Below are positions 21,321 to 31,700 of a DNA stretch of 64,000 nt, one piece after another. The DNA comes from Falciphora oryzae (lineage: Eukaryota; Ascomycota; Sordariomycetes; Magnaporthales; Magnaporthaceae). Each line of letters starts with the position of its first letter. The stretch's first letter is position 1. The DNA lies in NCBI GenBank assembly GCA_000733355.1, contig JNVV01000006.1, forward strand, positions 171,615 to 235,614, read 5' to 3'. The notes under the pieces are model-generated. The model did no database searches and was not told the DNA's origin. It saw only the letters and a list, made by a program, of their open reading frames with translations. The translations under genes were made by a program, and so were the position numbers.

Positions 21321-22344
21321 TCTGCAGATCACCGTAGATCTTGGATTTCAACCTGAGTTGAGCCGCATCAGTAGCTCGAGGCCAGCCTCAATCGCAAGAA
21401 TAACCAATAGACAGACAACTTTTTGTTAGAACAAGATTGTCGAATGCTATGCTATATTTCACCCCGGTTCAATATCTCTCCTTTTATCTCTCCTTTACCG
21501 CTCTTTCATGTCTCACATAACTCACGACGGCCACGTAAACACGAATCACACAGCGGTGATGGAGAGAGATCTGAGGACCAAAAATCCGCAGAAAAACTTG
21601 AAATCTGATATTTTTAGGCCCTAAGGCAGGTACCAAACGCCACCCACGCCCAATTCCCTACTGTTAGGCCCGCGCACAAAGAGAATGAAGAAGGAGAAGC
21701 ACGTGAGGAGAAAACTGCACAATCCATGAGGAGGCACCACGATAAACCGAGTGTGCCGACATGGTGACTTTAGGAGGCTGATTGAGGCCCGTCGCTCGAG
21801 GGAGGTGCTAGAAGGATGGGAGGATGAACAAATCGAAAGGGTAAGCTTTCTCGAATAGGCCGACAAGACCCATCCGGATAGCGATGTGAAACGCCACGGC
21901 CGAGCTCAGACTTGGGACAGGTGATGTTGTTCGATGACAACGGCCAGCTGATTCCGAGGCCAACAGCCGTGTCAAAGCCACGGGATGATGATGGCCATGA
22001 GGGAGGTCGGGTCGATTCGCTTGCCACGCTGCCACACCAGTCTCAGGCCGAGGAAAAGGTAGACTCAAACCGACCAACGAGGACATTAAGCGCCTTGGGA
22101 AAGCACTGTGGCATCGTCCGCTGCTAAGGATATCCAAAGCGAGAAGAGAGCTTCGACGGTCGCTTGTGGAGAGTTTGCAGCGCAGTCGGAGCGAGAAAGG
22201 ATTGTGATTTGTGTTACAAGGCGTCTGAACAAGGAGGCCGGTGGCCAAAACTGGGGGTCGGTGCGTGGTGCGGTGTGGGGAAACCCATTCCCGACAGGTG
22301 GTTCGGCGGGTTTCAAGGCTGCCTGACGTCCCGGCTTGTCACAT
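21321..22344. other. Tail-to-tail intergenic region
   Basis: This stretch holds the 3' flanks of EFL1 and eIF4B. AT-rich sequence after 21410 (TTTTTGTTAGAAC and following) probably holds the EFL1 polyadenylation region. Short frames on the minus strand from 21621 to 22248 have no domain and overlap one another. I see no gene. Confidence 0.55.
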
Positions 22345-24643
22345 CTAGGACACAATGGGACGGGCGCCGCCCCTGGCCTTCTTAACGGTCGTCCATCCAT
22401 CCTCGTCGGGAGTCGAGTCCGGTCCTGCAGAGATGGGAGTCGAGGGCTGCGAATCCCGGCCACCGTTCGCGCGAGGAGGGCGCTGTCCATCATGGCGATG
22501 ACCCCTGGACGGGCCACCACCTCCACGACGGGGTCCGGTCGGGGTACCCCTAGAGCCCCTGTGTTCACCCGAAGACTGCCTCCAGTTCCCGCTCTCGGTC
22601 GCGCGGGTCTTCAGGGGCTCCCGGGGCTCACGCTGCCGGATGGGAACCTTCTGCTCTGTGGGCGACGCGCCCTCTGTTGGCTTCGGACGAGTCTCGTCGT
22701 CCTGCTTCGCTTCGGGCGCGGCCGATTGCTTCTCCTCCGCGGCCTCCGCAATCGCAGCTGCCGCCGCGGCCTGCTCCTCGGCCTTCTTGTCCGCGGCCTC
22801 TTTGGCGAGGCGCTGCTCTTCCTTGGCTTTCTCTTCCTCCTCTTTCTGCTTCTGCAAAGCCGCGAGGCGCTTCTGCTCAATCTCGCGCTCCTTTGCGGCC
22901 GTGTCGATGGGCCTCGCGGCGCCGAAAGGGCTAGCCTTGGAGTCCGTGGCGGTCAGGGCCGGCGACGTGACGTCAGGAGCCTCCGAGATAGTCCTCTTTG
23001 CGAGGTTCAACTTCGGACGAGACGGAGCGGCAGGCACAGCAGCGGCCGGGGCGGGCGAAGGAGGTGCCTCGCTCCCGCTGCGTGACTGACCGGGCGACTT
23101 GACGTTGTCAGGGCGCATGTTGCTCCTCCACTGCATGTCCCGCTCAGCGGCGCTGGGGGCCCTCTCGGGACGGTCGACGAATTCGCGACGGGGCGGCCGA
23201 GAGCCCTCTTGCTGTTGGCGGCCCTCACCCCAGGCGGCTGGCGAGGCCCGGCGGTCCTGGCGCTGGAAATCGGAGCCGGCGCCCTCGACAGGGGGACGGC
23301 TGCCTTCCCTGGAGGAAGCTTGAGCGGGCTCTGGCCTCGGGGGGGGCGGACCCTTGCGCGACCAGTCACTGAAGTCGCGAACCTTGCCATCATCGGCAGG
23401 CTCTCGGCCGGCACGACGCTCGTTGAAGTCGCCTCTCCGGTCACCGAACTCGGTAGGGCCTGAGCGGCGATCGGTGTTGCGAGGCTGAATATCTGCCAGG
23501 GGGCCCTTACGCATGGACCAGTCCAGCTCCCTGGGAGGGCCATCACCACGGCCGTCCCTGTCCTTGGCTATTATCGTGGGGGTTCGAAAAGTTAGTGGTT
23601 TGTAACGATGAGACGAGGCCAGAGATGCCTGCCAAATAGGCGCAAATGAGGACTCGAGTGGCCGAGTAACAATGGTTGAACTCACGAGGGTCGGCGATCC
23701 GGACTCGGATCGAACGGCCCTGGAAGGATACTCCGTCCAGAGTCAGGGCCTGCTTCAGGCCGTCGGCGGTGGCAAACTCGACGTAGCCAAAGCCCTTGGG
23801 CCTCTGCTGCTCGCGGTCTTCGACGATTCTGACGCTGACAATCTCGCAGTCGGCGAAAAAGTCGGACACGGTGTCCTGGGTGGCATCGTACGAGAGATTG
23901 CCAAGGTGGGCGGTGTAAGGTGGTCGGTCGGGGATGCGCTGCGGGAAGTTATCCCGAGGAGCATAGGAGCCTGAGAAGGGAAACGAGGGAGTAGATGTCG
24001 CCAACGGTCAGATATCAGGGGCTCCCTGTTCAAGCGCAAGTGGCGGGGCTGATCGCGCGTACCTCTGTCGGACGAGCCGAAGCCGCCGCCGAAGGGAGGG
24101 GGGCCGCGTCGCTCAGATGGGGGCAGGGGCTGGGTTCCTGGAGAGAGTGTTAGCGATGTAAAGATGAAGAGGTCTTGCAGGGCCGTTGAGCGCGCTGCAT
24201 ACCGGAGGCTAAAGCGGGCAGATTTAGCAGCGTTCCTCAAAGCAGCTTGGTGGTTGGCAAGGCGAAGCGCGAGGGGAAACGTACCATAGGTATCCTCGAC
24301 CTCATCGGCCCAGGATCCACCAAAGGCTAATCACAAGCTTGGGTTAGACTACAATCATTCAGGGCGGCAGGAGGGGAGGTGCCGCCGGTAAGGGTGAGTC
24401 GGATGTCACGGGCGATCGGGTACTGCGGCGAGGCCGGTGACGTGGGGTTTCGGTGGGCGGGCTCACAAGTGTCCTGCATAAACTCCCCAAGGGACAGCTT
24501 CTGCACCTCCTGCTTCTTCTTGGGAGCTGGCGACGGAGAGCAAGAACAGCGGGTCAGTAACGAGGCCATCGAGGCAGGCGGGCGGGCAAGCGAGGATGTG
24601 GTCCGTGAGGAGGGGGGGACGATGGGGGGGCAAACAAACCCAT
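22345..24643 (-). CDS. Translation initiation factor eIF4B-like RRM protein
   Basis: Six exons give 562 residues: 24643-24640, 24526-24467, 24326-24285, 24137-24063, 23970-23686 and 23567-22345. The first contributes only ATGG. Every junction is phase 1, so exons 2-5 are each symmetrical. The N-terminus reads MAPKKKQEVQKLSLGEFMQDTSFGGSWADEVEDTYG, cut here by three introns. The RRM lies at about 79-154 with RNP2 AHLGNL and RNP1 KGFGYVEF. The rest is Arg/Gly/Asp-rich repeats (DWSMRKGP and DFSDWSRKGPP), an Ala/Glu/Lys helix (QKRLAALQKQKEEEEKAKEE) and a C-terminal DEDGWTTVKK motif. This layout is that of fungal eIF4B (Tif3-like), which stimulates eIF4A helicase and binds RNA and the 40S subunit. 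The tyrosine/arginine repeat number is my reading only. The stop is TAG at 22347-22345. Confidence 0.88.
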
Positions 24644-26179
24644 GATTGCGGTGTTTAGGCTACGCGCAACGATGCAGCTATCGCAGCGCGCAGACAGGGC
24701 GATGGAGGCGGGAGCGACAAGGCAAGTTGAGGGACCAAGCCTTGCAAGATTTTCGAATGTCTTTTCAAGTGAATCCGTGGATTGAAAGCCGACGCAAAAT
24801 TCGAGCCGACCGACGGGGCGATTCTGAGTTCTGTGCGGACTGATCAATATTTTTTGAGGGGGTGGGTTTTTTTTTTTTTTCTTCTCTTTTTTTTCGGAGC
24901 CGGCAGAAAAAAACCCAGGGCCTTAAGGTCGGTTGGGAAGGTCTACCGGAGAAGGAACATGGAGAAGTCAGTGAGGGTTGGCCGCCTTTTTTTTTTTTTT
25001 TTTTTCCTGGTTTTGCGCAGCCCCTCTCGAATCGGCAAAGACCCAGTAAAGAAACTTGGAGCCTCCTCTCCTGAAGTAGACTAGCGCGGGCGGGGCGCTC
25101 TGCAGCATACTACGTCGTACACCGGGCAAGCCAGCCCAGCCTGGCAACATTAGCCAGCAAAACTGGTGGCTAATTGCGCGTGTCCTGTCATGTACCACCT
25201 GGGTACCACCAACGTAGCGCTGGTACCTACCTCTGGTGAACGCCTCTACTCCTCAGCATGGTACATGTGCTTATGATTCTTGCTTTTCAATCTTTCCTTT
25301 TTTGAGACAGGAAATCCGGCTCCAAAGTTGTAAAAAGACGTCGTGGTGTAGTGGCTGATAGGTACCTTGCCCAGACGGGAGGTTCTGCAAGCCGGACCCA
25401 AGGACTCACCCTGTCGTGCCGGTCAGCACGCTGCCACGGGGTTAGAGCAAGGCGGAACAGGTAGAAAGAACGAAAACCCTCCTTTTTGCTTCCTTTCAGC
25501 CCGTTCTACTAATTCGGCCCCGTATATGAACACTTGTGCTGGCTGAGAAGATGGCTCTTCCGCGAAGTTGGTCGAATAGTTGGTGGCACTGTGGCCTCGG
25601 TTTTGCACATCGCAGAACGATTAAGTGCTGGCATCAATGGATTCACCTCGGGGCCCCACCACTAGGGGTGGCAGCCCAGGTACCGTCCAAGTGGCCTCAA
25701 CTAGCCCCGAAACATTGAATGTTCCTAGAGGGCTACAATAGCACAGCCCGTCTCTCAATGATAGCAGGGTTGAGGCGAGGTGGCACATCCATACCGTGCT
25801 ACCCACCAGATAATCAAATACACACCGATTGCTCTCACTATCCGTGGTCGGGCAGATCGGGCTCAGCTACCAACATTTTCAACATCCAGACTCGTGGTGG
25901 GGCCAGTTCCAGTGCACTGTGTGCTGGTCCGGGTTTGCCGAAACTCGCAGGTCCTTCGTGCTGCCTGGGCTCAGCCATTGACCACAGCAGCGGCACCGCA
26001 AGGGAAGAGCACCATACCTAGGTACCTAGGTAGGTGCACACCTGGGTTGGTATTCAAGAGTCAGCCTCATTGGCCCCCGGGCCAGCCCATCCATTTACTC
26101 GGTCTGCCTCGCCTGCTTCCTTTCTGCGCCTCTATATCTATCTGGTTCGAGACGTCCTTCCGTCTGGCACCACCACGCC
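24644..26179. other. Head-to-head promoter region of eIF4B and Tim17-like gene
   Basis: This stretch lies upstream of both genes. It holds T runs at 24867-24880 and 24987-25005 on the eIF4B side. A perfect 16-base palindrome ACCTAGGTACCTAGGT lies at 26016-26031, about 150 bases before the Tim17-like start. A partly tRNA-like stretch near 25339 was rejected. I find no gene. Confidence 0.5.
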
Positions 26180-27055
26180 ATGTCCAGGCTCGACGGAACG
26201 GCCCCGGGGTCAGCAAAGCCTTCGACAAGTTTGCAGGCCGGGGAAAGCTTTGTATCCCCAGGAGTGATAAGCAAATCCCTCACTGTTGGCGCCTTTACGG
26301 GTATGCACCGGTCCCGAGTCGCTGCAAGCTCAGCCCTGTGTGGCTGACCAAGGGACGACTGGATACATCGGTCCCCTCTCTCTAGGAACCCTCGGTGTAC
26401 TTGTAGGGGCTGCAACTGGAGTTATCCGCGCCCGCCCGGCGGGCATCAGCGCAATTCTCGCCGGTGTCCACTGGTTTACAATAGGATCCGGATACTATGG
26501 TTAGGCCTTCTCAGTGACCTCTCCACGCTTGCCCTGACACCAGGGCACTCAGCTCTATCCCACAGGCTAACACAAACATAGGCTCCAAGGCGGTGTTGGC
26601 TTCGGCTTGGGGAGGTGAGCGGGCCTTGACGCGAACGGACAAGGTCACGGCCAGCACCGTCGCAGGTGGTATCGCCGGCGCCGCATCTGGGCTCATAGGT
26701 AAGCTGACAGACCCAATTACATTTGCGTCTTGCGGGTCTTTCCTTTATTGTCTCTAACTCACAGATAAACGTATCGTATGCAGCACGTGGTCCGCGCAAC
26801 ATGCTCCCCTCTGCCCTGGCATTCTCACTGCTCGGAGCCGCTGGGCAAGCCATTGCGAATAACATGGCCGAGCGTGCGCCCGGACCCAAGAGGGACTGGC
26901 TTGCTTCCAAATGGAGCCCACTCACTCGCCTGACAGACGAAGAGTACGGGGAAATACTCGAGGGGAAAATATTGAAGCTCGAAGTTGAAATTGCCCTGGT
27001 GGAGGATAGAATATCCCTTTTACGAGCTACGACGCAGGACTCTGCCGCAGAATAG
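26180..27055 (+). CDS. Tim17/Tim22/Tim23-like small membrane protein
   Basis: Four exons, 26180-26300, 26386-26499, 26582-26698 and 26784-27055, give 207 residues. All three introns are phase 1, with donors GTATGC, GTTAGG and GTAAGC. Joined, the middle reads SLTVGAFTGTLGVLVGAATGVIR, then AGVHWFTIGSGYYGSKAV, then DKVTASTVAGGIAGAASGLIARGPRNML. The Gly/Ala-rich hydrophobic repeats with TVAGGIAGA resemble the Tim17/22/23 superfamily of multi-span membrane proteins, mostly of mitochondria. The C-terminal 50 residues are charged and helical (LTDEEYGEILEGKILKLEVEIALVEDRISLL), a probable coiled coil outside the membrane. I cannot tie it to a named translocase or complex I subunit. The start ATG at 26180 is the only one that fits the exon 1 frame. 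The family call is moderate; the exon model is well supported by frame. Confidence 0.7.
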
Positions 27056-28782
27056 TAATCATATATGATCAAGTTTGTCATTCCAGCCAAGGCAGGCCCT
27101 AGGCATGACTATCAGGGCGCTGAGGAGACGCAGGGCTGGTTACTGGGGGCGGGCAGAGAAGTTGCTTCGAAGGCTTATGCGATGTGCAAGACGAATGGCT
27201 CGCGCCCGATTCTGGAATCTGGATGGGGAACTAAAAGCTTGGGGCCGACTCGCCCACTTTGTGGTTTAGTCAGTTGGTACAACTGATGTTTCAAAAGAAA
27301 GGAAGAAGACGAAAAAGATAACAGGAAAAAACGACGAAGGTAAACAGCTTTCTATAGGATCCGCGTCGCTCGCGTGGGAGCTGGACGATCGTGCCCTGTG
27401 TGCAGCCTCCTCTCGTCCGTGAGCTACACAGCACGCGCTAGTCTATTCGGTCCGCCGCTCTGATGGTGTCTAGGGGATTCGATACAGCTAACTCCGGAAA
27501 GGGGCGCACCTTTTCGTCTGGCAAGCATCAAGTACCTCCTCCGATGATCCGGCTTCCAGGCCGGCTCCTCTGCAAGCATGTACCTAGGTAAATAATAGGA
27601 ACAGGCTGTATATCCTCCGAAATAAAGCTACAAACTAGGTTGGCTTCAACGAAAGCCCAGCATAATTCATTGTTCTTGGAAAGTGGTGGATGGGCTGGCG
27701 AGGACGGAGCGCGGTGTTGGGCCTAATGTCGATATAGTTTGATGCTTCGTGCTCCAGTGGGATGTGCCAGCAATCAGTATTGGCCTCGATTGATACCCTG
27801 CGGTATCCATCGGGATGTCATGCACACATGGCCAAATCAAGTCCTATGTGACCATGCTATTCTCGACGTGTCTTGCAAGTTGCATGCCTGCTGAGAAACT
27901 GGGGCCCGCAAGGAACCCAATTCGGAGGGCTAGGGACACCCCGGCCATTGGAGATCGCGACCTGGCCAACGCCCCCAAGTCCCGCACGCTACCTGGAATG
28001 GAGCATAGGCGCACAGCTCCATCGGGCTGGTGTGTCACCGCCGCACTCCCACTTAACCCGAGAGCTCGAGAGCACGAAGGTAGAAAAAGAAGAATAAATG
28101 CAACAAAGGGTCGTCGGGTGCTGGACTCGAAGACGTCGGCCCTTCCTCGCTTTCTCCATAGACCAGCCAATCAAACAGATTCGACCACGCATAACCGTTC
28201 CCTGCGTTCCGTCCAGCCCGTTGCACCTCTGGTCCAAGCCGCCGGCGACCTGCACGTGAAGCGCTGCAGTGGCCCCCCTGCTGAGAATTGTCCGCCTCGA
28301 CCATCAAGCTACCTAGCCAGCACCCTGCCTTGAGCTTGCCAAGACTACCTACTTCCAGCCCGTCCTCCACGACATTGATCTTGCCATTTCCGGCTCCCAG
28401 CCCATCGACACGCGCACCCAGCTCTTCGTCGCAGGCCCGAGCCACATTGTCCTTGGATACTCACCCTCGGGCTCGCTCTTTGTCCCACCGTGCTGCCACC
28501 ACCGCCTGAACAAATGGCCCTCTTCCTAATCCGGCGGGGTGTATGACGGCCGGGTATGCCACTTCTCTGGCGCCCGAGAGTGAACCAGGTAGGCTGCTCG
28601 CCTCTCCATCCAACAACATAGAGGCTCTTCTATCTCCTCGAGCGGATCACACGCCGCGAGAACCCAGCCAGCCTGGCGGCCGCTGCTCTTCTCACCCGCT
28701 GGCCATTGGTATCCAATGCATCCGATCTGACGTCCCGTGCCCTCCGGCAGACACCTCGAGAGCTGCGGCGGCGCCTCCCGAC
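27056..28782. other. Promoter and leader of the FMP27 gene
   Basis: This stretch has CCTAGGTA near 27587 and C/A-rich sequence from 28300, which looks like a long untranslated leader. The FMP27 frame is open back to an ATG at 28543, but those 80 codons (Ser/Pro/Arg-rich) do not look conserved. I see no separate gene. Confidence 0.5.
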
Positions 28783-31700
28783 ATGGCGCTGCTCAACCCG
28801 ACCTTTGTTTGTGGCGTCCTCGTCCTCCTCTACCTGTCCACCTTCGTCCTTTTCGCCGTCCTCCGCATCATCACCGGCGTCTCCATCCAGCGCATCGGAT
28901 ACTTCTCGCTGCGCCGCCTCGCCTACACCCCGCGAGACGGCTTTAAGATAGAGATCCGCGGCCTCGGCCTCAACGTCCACCGCCCGACCTTTGCCCAGCC
29001 GACCTGGCTCAGCATCGTAGTCAACGAGCTCGTCGTCACCGTCGACATCCAAGCCCTCGAGGGCGGCAAGGCCGGCGTCGGCGCCACTTCCCAGGATGAC
29101 GACGACGACGGAGATGGTCAGGGCAAAGGCGCCCCAACCCAACCTGCCCGACATGATACCCCTCCTCGCCCGGTCGCCCCGCAGCCCGGTATCACCCGCC
29201 GATCGACTGGGGGCCCTCCGCGAAGTGAACTGTGGAAGCGGCTCACGCGACTCAAGGAGCGCATCAAGAGGCTGCACCGGAATGTCAACTGGCTGCGCAT
29301 GGTCGATGTGGTGGCTACCAACTCGGGCCTTGATATTGTCGAGGTGGGAAACGTGCAGTTTGGGAGCTTGACCGTTGCTGTCGACACGCGGCGGAAGATG
29401 GTGGATCGCGCCCGCTTCTTCCTGCAGTCCAAGGGCCACAGGCGACAGGAGAAGCATCAGGCCGAGTGGATCATGACCCTTCGCAGCGTCTTGTTCACAC
29501 CAGAGGGTAGGGAGTCGATGGAAATACTGGACAATGCGACTCTCAACGTGCACGGTTTCTTGTACGAGGCCTTTGATGGGCTTCGAGACGCGGCCGTTGC
29601 CCTCAAGCTCGGCCGCATCCACCTCCCCTACGACGACATACAGCTCTGCGCGGACCTGTACAAGGAGTGCCGCAGCCGGGCTGCTCAAACCTCCACCGAC
29701 GCCGACGTTAGGCTCGGGTCGGTCGACGAGATCATGCAGGAGCTAGAAGTCCCAGGGAGCACCGACCAGGAGCTGATGCAAACCGTCTCCGACTCCAAGG
29801 AGTTTGTGAGCTCCCTGCTCAGGGGCATCAAGGAGGTCCAGTTCGCTGTCAGCTTCGTCGGCCTGACCAAGAAGGTCGAGAACGTCAAGACGGCTGGCGC
29901 ACCGGTCCTTCTCAATGCCTCGATGAAGGAAGTCGGCATAGACCTCCACCGCCTAGACCCCAAGTCGCCGGCCCACCGCATGTATTTTCCCTCCAAGGAC
30001 ATTGCTCACGAGGCCCTGATGGCGGCCCTCTCCATATCCATTGGCGTTGACGACGGCCAGGGGGCCCCGCGGCGGCTTGTCTACATCCCCATGGCCACCA
30101 CAACCGTCCGGACGACCCTGCCGTCCAAGACGGTGGAGCTATCGGGCCACGGGAGCGCCGAGCAGAGGAACGCCAACATCCTCTTCGCCAACTCGGTTGT
30201 CACCTCCCCCTCGGTAGATCTCGACCCGAGCCACCTGCCGCTGCTGCTCGCCATGCTGCGGCCCCGATCTGGCAGCTCAGGTGTCCGGAACAAGAAGCGT
30301 CACATCCTCATATCGCGGCTGCTACCCAAGGCCAGCATCAAGTTCACCATGCACGAGCCCGTCGTCCGCATCTCGTTGCCTCCCGTGCAGAAGCAGGCTG
30401 ATCCGGACGACTTCGACCTCATTATCTCATCGATATCGTCCATATCCCTCGACGTCGAGTCCTTCCACTCGGCAGTTGAGGACCTCCACTACTCGCTAGC
30501 TTCGTCTATGCGGATCCAGACACACAACCTGTATTACCAGACGGCCTCGGGAAGTCGCTTCGACGTGCTCGAAACCGAGTCCTTTGACCTGAAAATACAG
30601 CTGGGCGCGTCACCCGATGTCCATGTCGTGGCCACCGGAAACCTGCAGACATTCGCCTTCAAGATGGTGCGCCCGGAGATCAGCGATGGCCTCCACCAGA
30701 TTGTCAGGCAGCTACGGCTCAAGGCCGGACCGGAAACACAGGCGTCTTCGAGCAGGCCGGAGCAAAACTTCTTGCGTGCCATGCCGTCGTGGCTTCTCCA
30801 CTTCCAGATTCAGGCATCGGACTTCAGCGTCGAAGTCGCGGGCATAGATGAGGATATCTCGGAGCATTCCCGTGGAGTGGCCCTGCACCTGGAGTCTTGG
30901 TCCACCGAGTATCGCGCGCAAAGGCTCGATGGCCTGCAGCGTCGGCCGTCCCGTCGCCGCGCCAGCAGCCGCGCCAGCTCAATGACCGAGGCTGATCTGC
31001 TCAAGACTGTTCCGCTGTCCCCACGAAAAAGGTTCCAGAATGCTGGCGATGGCCGCCGCATAGCCGTGCACGTCAGGGGGCTGGAGGCGTTTGTGGTTGA
31101 ATCCTCAGAGAAGGGAGAGGTCGACCCGTTTGTCAACATTCCCAGGTTCGAGGTGGCCTGCTCGACTCTCAGCGACAACCAAGGCCCGGTATTCCATCTA
31201 CACTCCCACGTACGTACACTTCTCGTGCAGTACTCGCTCTACCGCCACTATGCGGTCGGGGTTGCAACGATGGTGCTGCGGAAGGCCTTTGCGCGCCCGA
31301 GCCGCGATGCTGGCGATCCTGCGCCCAGCTCGGGCGGCGCACCCGCGAAGACCGCCGCCGACTTCCTAGCCCCGCCGACGTCTTCAGACTATATTTCAGG
31401 TGGCGATGACGCATCTGGGAAGCCCGTCAAAGAACTCCTCGCCATCGATGTCAAGGCTGCTCTTGTGCAGATCAAGGCAGACATGCCGGCCGACCCACCT
31501 ATAATGCTGCAGATCCATGGGCTGGAGGCCGGCCGTCACCGCTGGTCCCCTCCCTTCTTCCATTCCAAGCTTATCAGGCTCTACGCCGAGGCGCCGAGGA
31601 TGCGGCGTGTTTGGGCGAGGGTGGTTAGCGTCAAGAATGGCCGTCTGGATTACCGCGAGTCGCGCAAGAAGCTGGCGAGCGGCGGCTACAGGGAGGAAAA

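Noticed and set aside
25339..25420. tRNA-like stretch (GTGGTGTAGTGGCTGATAGGT, an A-box-like string)
   Set aside because: The expected B box (GGTTCRANNCC) is poor and the acceptor stem ends do not pair, so it is at most a decayed tRNA fragment.
28543..28782. Upstream in-frame ATG extending FMP27 by 80 residues
   Set aside because: The added residues are low-complexity and would precede the N-terminal membrane anchor that begins other family members.
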